A DNA stretch of 64,000 nucleotides from Macrosoma leucophasiata (lineage: Eukaryota > Arthropoda > Insecta > Lepidoptera > Hedylidae). Location: the NCBI GenBank assembly GCA_036365455.1, contig JAWQUS010000009.1, forward strand, positions 7,031,001-7,095,000, given 5' to 3'. Shown here piece after piece: positions 12,601 through 24,600 of the stretch (positions within the stretch are counted from its first letter, which is position 1; each line of letters begins with the position of its first letter). A program made the position numbers and the translations under genes. The notes below the pieces were generated by a model that did not search any database, had not been told where the DNA came from, and was given only the letters and a program-made list of their open reading frames with translations.

Positions 12601-15600
12601 CCAAGAGCTGCATCACTGGAGCTCTACCACCAGTTACATTACAAAACTTCGTAACTTTGCTGCCTTAGTTAACGTCCAACACATAAAAATATTAGTATTA
12701 TCTGTTTTTTTATGCTTAAAAATATATAATATTTAATAATAAACCTGCGTCGTGTATCCCGTTTTTTACACACAACACATACACAAATACCCAGACTCGA
12801 AACAAATATCTGTAGGCCATACAAATATTTGTTCCGGCACGGGAATCGAAACCTGGTTCAAACTGGCTCGTCCGAATTGCTTAATTTTGTTAGTTCATAT
12901 TTTATATACATACAAAAGATTATTTTTTAAAATACTGGAATTTTGCAATATTTTTTTATTGTAATGGATGTGGAAAACAAGCAGAGAGAGCAAAGCATGC
13001 AGTTCACATTGATGTTAAGTGATTACTGCAGCCTATAGCCCCTTACACAAAGACCAGATGTCAAAATGCAGATGCGTTGCCACTCCTGAGGCCTAAGGTG
13101 TTATTCCTCTGTGCCGGAAATTACAGCGCCGTATATTCATGCCTTCAATCCCATTTATACTCCTGATTTTTATCTTTACTGGAGTACGAATTGTGTGAAA
13201 ACATTTTCAAACCCATTTTATTATGATATCATGTTTAACTTACCTATTCGTGTAACAAATGCTACGATTAAACCAACAATATATATTTTATGACTTGAAA
13301 TTTTTCTGAGCCATTTATTCAGAATTATGAATAATATTCTTGTGATCAGATCTCCAAACGCTGCAGCGGTTACTGCCCACGCCACTTGATTCTGAGAAAA
13401 GATACATATAATATATATATATATTAACCCCCTTATTCATAAACGTATTTTAACTAAAGTGTTGCTAATCTCTCCTTTGTCTTTTCTATCCTGCACATTT
13501 GACAATGCAACTGACAAGGACAAAGCATTCTATAGCTAAAACGTATCTAATGTACGTTTATGAATAAGGGGGAAAAGATACATAGGTATATATAATATTA
13601 AAGGTGTATATAATATTAAAGATACATAGGTATATATAATATTAAAGGTGTTAAAGGACAAACTCCTACTAAATGTATGATATGTAGTAGGAGTTTGTCC
13701 TTTAACATCTGGTCCCTTGCAGGATATACAAATCGCTAGAAACATAAGAGACAAAAACAATATTTTGTAAACATATTTTTGTATATTTGTTTTTGTATCA
13801 AAAAAAATAAAACTGTTAACGACCTTCTAGCCGTTTAGTAGGAGTTTGGGTAAAATTATTTAATTTGGTCAAATTTATTCGTAAATTAAAATAATGAATG
13901 TTTTACATATTTATAAGAATTTTAATGCAAATCTGAATTTGGTTTATTGCTTATGGAGTACATATGTACCTACTAACATTGTTTTATATTATTTCGCATT
14001 AACACATGCTTGTGAAATATATTTTATTTTTAAAGAAAAATTGGAAAGAAAATTTTGACTTCAGGCGAGACTCGAACTCGCGACCAACTGGGAATCTTAG
14101 TCCAGCCGCTCTTCCAATTAAGCTACTGAAGCCCTGCCCGATTTGTCCAATCTTTCCTTCACATTTATTGCATTGATTTATGGTAGCAGCAGCGCCATCT
14201 ATTACCAACTATGCTAGTTAGGCAACCGATATAATAGACTTTTCAGTTTATTGAATATCGTAAAGAAGTCGCTTTTACCCTTAATAATTGTTTTATATTA
14301 TTTCGCATTAACACATGCTTGTGAAATATATTTTATTAAAAGAAAAATGGAAAGAAAAATTTGACTTCAGGCGAGACTCGAACTCGCGGCCTACTGGGAA
14401 TCTAGTCCAGCCGCTCTTCCAATTGAGCTACTGAAGCCCTGCCCGATTTGTCAAATCTTTCCTTCACATCTATTTCATTGCTTTATGGTAGCAGCAGCGC
14501 CATCTATTACCGACTATGCTAGTTAGGCAACCATGTGTTAATGCGAAATAATATAAAACAATTATTAAGGGTAAAAGCGACTTCTTTACGATATTCAATA
14601 AACTGAAAAGTCTATTATATCGGTTGCCTAACTAGCATAGTTGGTAATAGATGGCGCTGCTGCTACCATAAAGCAATGCAATAGATGTGAAGGAAAGATT
14701 TGACAAATCGGGCAGGGCTTCAGTAGCTCAATTGGAAGAGCGGCTGGACTAGATTCCCAGTAGGTCGCGAGTTCGAGTCTCGCCTGAAGTCAAATTTTTC
14801 TTTCCATTTTTCTTTAAAAATAAAACCTACTAACATTTTTGTCGCTTATGTAGGTCTAAGCAGGATATTTTACACACAGTCCAAGTTTATTCTTTTTAAA
14901 ACATGTTTTTTTATTCTTAATTTAATTTAGTTGATGATCAAAAAAAATTCTTAATCGGCGTGTTGTAACAGTAAGACCACGCAATAAGCATTTTTTTTCT
15001 ATTGCTCATGGATTAAATTGAGTTCTTATTTATCTAACATCCTTTGTCTCTTTGTAAGTTTTAACTTAATTATGGGTATTTTAACATATATGGAAGAGTA
15101 GTATCCTCCTTGCCTATTTTTTTTTTATTTCGCGTTGCGACAATGCCTGCGCCTGCTGTTTCGTTTAGGCGACACAAGGAGTTTGCCCAAATATGCGTGT
15201 GTATTTGTAAAACTTATTTGACATTCCTTCGTTGTATTATTGTAAAATTATTGTAATAATTCTGAAGTTTAAATTTTTTTATGTAATATAAATTGTCATG
15301 TGTACGTACGATAGCGCAATTAATGTATATTGCGTTTTACCACAGAAATGATAGTACTTTTATACTGATAATAAAAGCAGTTCGTATAAAATATTTCCTA
15401 ATCATTCCAAAATATTTAAAAAATGCACAACGTTAATATTCAAGTTTTCACTTCTGCCGACTCTGCCGGCATAATCATACCACTTCTAAAGTCTACATTT
15501 TATATTACAGGTAATGATTTGCAGGACACGAGAGATACATCGAGGTAAGACGACATGTGGTACGACAACGTACGATATAAACTCACATCACTCCATAACA

Positions 15601-18600
15601 AATCGTACAGCGAATGCGGCAGCATGGCGGCGAATATCAACTCGAGGAACGTACACGTCGCCAATCCAAGGCATGCGTTTGATAAAATATATTTCTTGAA
15701 AAGAGCCACATCCATGATGTAATTAATTGTTTTTCTGGAAATACGAGTATAAATAATAACGTTAAATAAATGCATGAAATTCACGTTTATATCAGAGGTC
15801 AAATTGCAAATTTTTACGGCATTACCTAATATACTTGCCGTTAAATGGTAGTGTTCAGCACTATCGTGTATCCGGTCAGGTGGTAATGTACGGCTCTGTA
15901 ATTTCCGGCACAGAGGCATAAAACCTTAGGCCTCAGGAGTGGTAACGGATCTGCATTTTGACCTTGGTCTTTGTGTGGGTGTCTATAGGCTGCAGTCATC
16001 ACTTAACATCAATGTGAACCGCATGCTAGTTTGCCACTTCCATTTAATAAAAAAAATGAGTTGCTACCCTGAGGACTACGTTTTTTTGCCTAAATGACAG
16101 TAATTACGATCGTGCATTGCCATTACCATTGAAAACTACGAGATGCATCTATTCGTCCAATTTACGAGCAGAGCAAGACGAAGGTATATATATTCCCCTC
16201 GATGATATCATCATCATCATTTTAGCCAAAAGATGTTCACTGCTGAACAAAGGCCTCCCCCAAAGAATGCCACAACGAACGGTCCCCGGCCGCCCTCTTC
16301 TGTATAACCTGCCGCAGCGTATGTATGTGGTCTATGGTACTAAAACCCTTACGGAACCCGGCTTGTTCGTGAGGCTGAAAGTCGTCGAGGCTGGAAGTCG
16401 TCGAGTCAGTTACTCGAAAACGGTCTCATAATAAAACTGATATCTTAAATTATAATACAATACTTGGCGTTTCTATGTAAGTATGAATCAGAAATGAGGA
16501 TATCCATGTGTGAATCAAAGTACCCAACCGTTATATTTCACCGAATAGCGAACATCAAGTGGCAGTGGACAGGGCACATGTAGAACGGCTCAAGAAGAAC
16601 GGACTTGTGGGTTGGGGCAAATATATTGTCGAGGAGTGACCGCATACTGGAACGCGAAGCGTGGGAAGGTCCCCACGAGGTGGATCGACGACCTGGTTAA
16701 GGTAGCGGACAATTACTGACTGAAGGCTGCCCATGACTTTGTTTTGGCAATAGTTGGGAAAGGTTTTGTCCAGCGGTGGACCTCTTCTGGCTGATATGAT
16801 AATAAAATGTTCATGTAACCGACACACATAATACGATTGTGCTGAACTTATCAGCGGCAGATGGATAAATTAATGCAATATCATTATCTGTTTTATCTCT
16901 GTAATTAGCATTATCTGGCGTAGAAACCACCAGTAAAAAAATATATTTGGTTGTACACCTCAATAATAGTTCAAACGGTAATAATAGATTTAGATTTAGA
17001 CACCCAGAGTTTGACCAGCTATAGAATTTGCTGACACCACCAGAGGTCAATATTATAAAGAGTTCGTAGCTTCGTAGCATTTCGTAGCACAGTCAATGTT
17101 CGTAGTTAATTTTAAATACGTAGGGCCGAAATAAAAAAAAATACCGTCAGATTATTGCATGACTAAAAAGTTAATAATATCAAAATATTTACTTTTATAA
17201 TATGGGATGATCATATTAACAAATAAGCGTTCAGCGTTCTAGTATTATGAGCTTTCGAGCAAAACTGTGAACACATGAATATATCAAAACTATAACTCTG
17301 GGTTACGCCACTCTATGCTACGGGACTCTATAATTATTTTAAAAAAGAGCAATACACAACACAACATACGAAAATAACTTACGTCATAATATTGTCGTTG
17401 TTTGTATGGAAATCTTCATTGTTAATTTGATCCATGTGATTATTGGATTTGCATTTAGTATCACTCACAATTGGGATAGTACTCGACCTATCCATATTTT
17501 CTTCCAAAAATAACAATGTTGTGGCTGTAAGGATAAATATTCGTCAGAATCGACGACCCGGTTAGTCCAGCGGTGCGAAACCACCGTTTGATTCGAAGGG
17601 TCGCGGGTTCGATCCCCGCACCGAGACAAATATTTGTATGATCTACAGATATTTGTTTCGGGTCTGGGTGTTTGTATATGTGTTGTGTGTTTATAACGGC
17701 ACCCACGATACAGGTTTATACCTAGTGTGGGGCTGTGAGTGTAAGCGTGTAAGTGTAAGCGTGTAAATATAAACGGACAAATTATGTAATTTATAAAAAA
17801 AAAACATTGTACACATTTTTTTTATGTTTTGCTGTTTTAGTCCCAATATTATCGTAATTTTTTTCCGTGCACTCGGATAAATATGGTTTTATTTCAGTGC
17901 AAGAATTAATGAAAACGACGAAAGAAATAATTAAAATCTTAATAATGTTTTGAGATGAACATCTCAATGTATGTCATTTTTGAAAACGTTACTTTACACA
18001 CCTAGGTCGTAGGTCACTTACCTGAATCGTTAGCACTTATTTCCACTTTCCTTTTATGCAAAGCAACAGGTTGCATGACTATTGCTGCCAGAAATGTATG
18101 CATGTTCAGGCCTGATATCAAGAATATTGTACCATGATGTCCGTATGTTTCTATCGACCATTGTATTAAGTTTGGCGCAAAAAATCCGAGGCAAGCTAAA
18201 ATTAGTTAAAACACGGTTTTAAACGTTTGAAAACTTTGTAATGGAAAAACGTTTAAGGAAAAATCTAAATTGGTGTAAAAAAATTGTGTCATGCCCACAA
18301 TTGAAGCTAAATGAATGAAACGACTGAAATCTATTTTTATTTTAGCCTTGACACTTCTTTTAGAATAATATGTTGATCATTCAGAACTAGCATTTTGCTT
18401 TCTGCACCAAATATTGTGACCAATGTAGTGCAAAAAAGACCATAAAAATAATTGGTTACGCTTCTGTGCCGGATGTATATTTTTTAATGTTTAGTTTTTA
18501 TGTTATAGGTGTTAAATATTATTAATGTTAAGACCTTCACTAGTTCCTGGATCGTTAGACTCAGCCTTATACTACTTTTTACTTTCTCTATTTTTCCAGA

Positions 18601-21600
18601 AAGAAGCTTTAACTATAGCATATTAAAGGAAAAGAAAATACAATTAATAGTAAATTTAACTAATTAAAATAAAATTCTCGTGTTAATTCATTAATAGTAA
18701 ACAGGAAACATGATAAATATTGAAGTGGGAAAAATGCTTACCTATTGCTGTTTGCGTGATGCTAATGGCAAGTAGACGATTCTTTACGAAATATGCATTG
18801 AGTATTGTGCAAGATATGTTATATAAAAGACCAACTCCAAAACTCTGAAATAAAGTTAAAAAAACATTATTGCATCCATTGTCGTTGTAAAATGTAAAAA
18901 ATAATACGCTAAGCAGTAAATATATAAGATTAAAGATTATTAATTGTTAAGATTATAGATTATAATAAGATTTTTTTAGGTTATTAAATAACCTAAAAAA
19001 TCTTAAGAGCTCGCAAAGAAAAAAAAATTTCGGAGTATAAACATGTCGAATTAGCAGGATAGCTGCTAAAAATGTCGAATAAGCGGGATAGCTGTCAAAA
19101 ATTACGAATAAGCGGTATAATATATTTATCTTAAGATTGTACTTATGTTTTGAGTAATGAAATAGCGATATAACTTATTTTCATATTTCATAAATACGAA
19201 TACAAATAATTTCACCTGCATGAATCCGTAGCAAAGAATGAATAGAATCTGGGACTTGACGAAAGCTAAAGAAAATATACCGACATTATAAATGAAGGCA
19301 GCCAACAGCGCTAATTGTCTTAGTGACATTATTTTCAATAAAGGATAAGTAGCCAAACCTGAAAAAATCGAATGAGAATAAATCATTAATGTATAATAAT
19401 AATAATAATGGCAACCCATTATACGTCCCACTGCTGGGAACGAGTCTCTCCCCATTTTTGGGGGGAGGCTTGAAGCTTACTCCACCACGCTGCTCCAATG
19501 CGGATTGGTGGAGGTGGGTGGGTTAGTGGCCAACCCGCTGTTTTCTAAGCGCCCATAAGGCTTCCAACAAGGTTTAACGACTGCTATCTATCGATAGCAA
19601 CCGGGACCGACGGCTTAACGTGCCCTCCGAAGCACGGAAACGCGCATTTAATTTGCCACTAGCGGTCACCCATACTACAGGTACAGGTACTATAATAATA
19701 TATTGATGTTTGTATGTATCTTCACGCCAAGTCTCTTACAGGGTAGGCAGAGAGCGTGGAGCGCCAGATATATTAATGTGTGTTAAAAAATATGATTCTT
19801 AGAGGGTCTGTAACCAATATTATCCTAGTTCATGCAAGTGCAAGTTTTTCTAAAGTATATTTTTCTCAGTATGTACTTACACCCCTGTCCTATTTTCTGT
19901 TACATCATTTCCTCTACCCAAAGATTGTCTGGTAGAAATCGCTCATATAGCGATAAGTCCGCCTATTGTACTTTATTAGGTTCTCTTCTGTATTTGTTAA
20001 ATGTTCTGTTTGGTGTACAATAAAGTGTATTGTTGTTGTTGTTATTCAACATTGGAAACCAAAAATCAGCGTTGAATACCAGCACAAGTCTTTCAAACCC
20101 TAATTTGCTTAGATGTTGTTAAACGGGTATCTGATGTCGAATCATATAAATAAATCCTTTTTAATTTCCAGCACGTACTTCAGAGATTCCGGTTCTTGTG
20201 AATATCTTTGAAGTAAATTTATTAATTTGAAGTGAAAACTTCTTTATAGGCGTTGTGCATATTTTGTGATGGGTAAAAAAAAAAATTCGCGTCAGGACAC
20301 CCTGATTGAAAATTCGTAAGACGGAGAGAGAGTAAACTGCCGGCGCGGCGTAAGTGAGGAAGTATCCCCCCTCTCTTTCAACCGCGTGGCGAAAATGTAT
20401 GCTTGCACCTGCTTTTGATGTCAAATTTTCTTTCCACTTTTCTTTCAAAATATTTCACTAGCATATGTATTACAAAAATCCAATAATATAAAACAGATTC
20501 TGATGACTGAGATTATTTCCACTTTCATGCCGTAATAAAATAGCACTCACCAGCTATTGCAGTAGACATAGACCCGATGCCGTCGAGCATCGATATACTA
20601 GTCGAACTCATATGCATGTTTGTGAAAGTCAATTTGTACAATGTCCGAAAGTTACAGAATGATGTAGTTGCCGTCTGTAATTACAATAATGGGGTTAAAG
20701 AGTGTGCAAGAAACTGCTATTTAGTATTGAAGTTAGCTTAATTGAATTGATTACAAATAAGCAGCTGTAATACTTGATAAAATAAAATTTATATCAAATT
20801 ATATGCTGTGCTACTTCTTCATCTTGGATGCCATTTTATTTTGTGCTCTACCAAATCTTCTGAGCTTATAAACATTTAAAAAATTGCTATGCTGTACATT
20901 TCTTCTCGAACATTTTTGTCGTAATGTTTTCCTGAAAGTTTGGCAAAAATGTGCGCTATTTTGGGATCTGTGGTCCTTATTCTGCAGTAAATATAAATAT
21001 GTTCACGTCCAACAAAAGGAATTGACCCATCATTAAACCTCCTCATAAATGAAGAATTTATTATAATAACTAGCTGTGCCCGCAACTTTGTTTGCGTGGA
21101 AAAGTGGCTTTAGGACTTTAGGCAGCGCTTTTGGATATACATTTTGGTTAATTTTGGATCATAAACACTTTTGGGTAGATAAACAAAACTATTTTGCGGT
21201 AATGCTTCTCTGTACACGATATAAAAGCACACAGGCTGCTAGGATTGCGAAAAATTGCTAATTATGTGTTTAAACGCGCATCCATCCTATGCTGAACCGT
21301 ATTTTCGAAAAGGCCATTTTAAATTTCTATGCATAATATTTTTATATAGAACTAGCTGTTGCCCGCGGCTTCGCCCTCGTGGATGTTTTTCCTGAATTTT
21401 TTTGCTGTAAACCTCACGGAGCCCGAGACCTTTTCAACGAATGCAAAACCGTTGAAATCGGTTCGTGCGTTCTGGAGTTATAGCGTCAGGAAGGAAAACC
21501 CGACTTATTTTTATATTATAGATATTATTATAAGCTTTTGTAAAGTTTCAGTCACCTTGCATAAGCACTCCGTAAGAGCCGGCAGAAGAGAAAAATTGAA

Positions 21601-24600
21601 TATTAACGTTGTGCATTTTTACCCACTAATGCCACCAACACCACCACCACGATCATCACCTCCACCACCACCACCGTCATCACTACCACCTCCACCACCT
21701 CCACCACCGCCACCACTACAATCGCCACCAACGCCATCAACACCATCACCATCACCAAACACTTACGCCACCAATACTACCACCACCACCACAACCAATG
21801 CCACCAACGCCTCCAAAACTACAAACAACACCACCAACATCACCAACGCCACCAATGCCTCCATCGCCAGTAAAACCACCGCCAGCACCACTAACGCCAC
21901 TAACACCACCACCAGAGTTACTAACAACACCTATGCCACCAATGACACCAACGTCACCAGCACCACCACCACCACTACCAACACCACCAATGCCCCCAGC
22001 ACCACTAACGCCACCACCACCACCACCACCACCATCACCATCATCATCAAGACGTCTATCCGTCTCCGCTGGACAAAGCCTTTCCCGAAGATGCTCCTAA
22101 AGTGTTGTGCGTCATAAGGAAAGAATACGCCATAATTACCACGCTTGGCATCCTGAATGGTGATCATAGCGGCGATTGTTTTATGCCGGGACGCTGCTAT
22201 GCGGTATGCTTAATGTTACTAACAGATAAAAACCGGCCAAGTGCGAGTCGAACTCGTGCACGAAGGGTTCCGTACAAAAAATGTCATAAAAATTTCGTTT
22301 GTTGAAAGGTAATATACAACATAAGACCATACAATTTTGTGAACATTTTAAGTGTCTACTTGCTACCGTTATTGATATCGAGCAAAAAATATACGAAAAA
22401 AAAACACGTTTATTGTATGCCCCCTTGGACCCCTTGATATTTTCATTTTCTTATTTTCAGTATTTAATTTTGTCGCTATAGCGGTAACAGAAAAACATAA
22501 TTTGTGAAAATTTTAGCTTTCTAGCTATCACTGTTTATGAGATACAGCCTGGTGACAGACAGACGGATGGACGGACAGACAGACAGACAGCGGAGGATGA
22601 GTAATAGGGTCCGTTTTTACTTTTTAGATACCTTACATTTAGATACCCTAAAAAAGATAGAAGATAGATTCAGAATAGTTTAAAAATATTCGATATGATT
22701 CTTTAAGTTGTCGTAACTTTTTTATTTCTGAACCGATTGACATACAAACAGTAAATGTTAAGTGAAACTTATCACAATATATTAGTGAAAACTGAAAATC
22801 GGATAAGCCATTTTTTAAATAAGCGTGCACAAACACACAGACAAACATACATTTTTCAGGGATAAAAAGTACCCAGTGTTGAGCGCCAAACATTAAAGTA
22901 TAATTATACCAAGTTTCATCGTAATCGGACCGGTAGATTTTGTGTGATGCTTGAACAAACAGACAGACAGACAGACAGAAAAAAAATGTTCTAATCACAT
23001 ATTTGTGTTCGGGATCGATCTAGTAACATCCCCTTGTATTTATTTTTTCAATATTTTAAATGAACAGAATTTACACTTCTACAGTTTTCTTATAAGTATA
23101 GATAAAAGCCTTTATTGTATGCTAATAAATTCATATTTTCGTTTTTTTAATAAATTAAAAGAGTGCAGTCAAAATCATTCCCCATTCTACACTGCCTTCG
23201 CTTCATGCCATTCTGATTCTTCATTGGCATATTGCTTATTACGTTGATAAGCAATCAGGTTTGTAAGGTCTTTGAAATTCTATACATCAATTTGTTAGAG
23301 GTAAAGCAATTATGGTAAGCCTTTTGTTTCAGGAATTACAGGGTCAACTCCTAACATATACAATATAAACAAATATCAATACGTGACGAATGCTCATGTT
23401 TGATATGTTTAGCTTCAGGTGGAGCAAAATATTGTAGATGTAGGCTGCGGTAATCATCTATATCTATACTTATAATAAATCTGTAGAAGTGTAAATTCTG
23501 TACATTGAAATATTGAAAAAATAAATATCAGGGGATGTTCCTAGATCGATACCGAACACAAATATGTGATTAGATTTTTTTTTGTCTGTCTGTCTGTCTG
23601 TTTGTTTAACCATCACATAAAAACTACCGATCCGATTATAATGAAACTTGGTATGATTATACCTTTGGCGCACAACACTGGGTACTTTTTATCCCGGAAA
23701 AATGTCTGTTTGTCTGTGTGTTTGTACACGCTAATAACAGAAACAGCTTATTCGATTTGCGGTTTTCACTTATATATTGTGGTAAGTTTCACTTAATATT
23801 TAGTGTTTGTTTCATGTGAATCGGTTCTGAAATAAAAAAGTTATGTTAATTTAAAGGATCATATCGAATATTTTTATGCTATTCTGTATCTTAGTTCTAT
23901 CGTTAGGGGGTTTCGTACCTAAAAGGTAAAACCGGACCCTACGGATTACTAATTCTCCGCTGTCTGTCTGTCTGTTCGTCTGTCCGTCTGTCTGTCACCA
24001 GGTTGTATCTCATAAATAGTGATAGCTAGAAAGCTAACATTTTCACAAATTATGTATTTCTGTTACCGCTATAAAGACAAAATTAATTACTAAAAATAAG
24101 AAAATGAAAATGTTAGGAAGTCCAAGGAGGCATACAATAAAGGTGTTTTTTTTCGTATATTTTTTGCTCGATAATAACGGTAGCAAGTAGACGCTTAATA
24201 TTTTCTCAGAATTTTTAAATCTTATTTTATATTGTACCTTCCATCTATACATCTATACAAATAAATAAAATTGGAGTGTCTGTTTGTAATATTAAAATAA
24301 CTGCTTTTTACTAAATGCATATTTATGTATACACTGTACATATACCAAAACAACATTTTTTACAATTTTTGTCGGTCTGTCTGTCTGTTTGGCGGGGCTA
24401 ATTTTGGGAACGGCTGGACCGATTTTGACGGGACTTTCACTGGCAGATAGCTAATGTGATAAGGAGTAACTTAGGCTACTTTTATCTCCTTACATCCATA
24501 CATGCTTACATACCTACATACAATTATGTAGAATTGGAGTGTATCCGACTTTGACGGGACTTCCATGGGTAGGTAGCTGATTTAAAAAGGAGAAACTTAG

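Larger units (their letters stand above)
13979..14532 (-). repeat. tRNA-like repeat units 1 and 2 (head to tail)
   Basis: Two direct copies with a ~309-bp period, each with a TTTTATATTATTTCGCATTA flank, a tRNA-like core and an intervening conserved block (GGTAGCAGCAGCGCCATCTA). Unit 2 is cut short where it meets the inverted unit 3 at about 14532. Confidence 0.8.

Noticed and set aside
14058..14790. Functional tRNA genes
   Set aside because: Anticodon loops of 9-10 nt and large shared flanks point to a tRNA-derived repeat; kept only as tRNA-like.
21359..22117. Long Thr/Pro-rich ORF of 252 codons
   Set aside because: It is a trinucleotide repeat tract inside an MCT intron; several frames are open at once because of the repeat.
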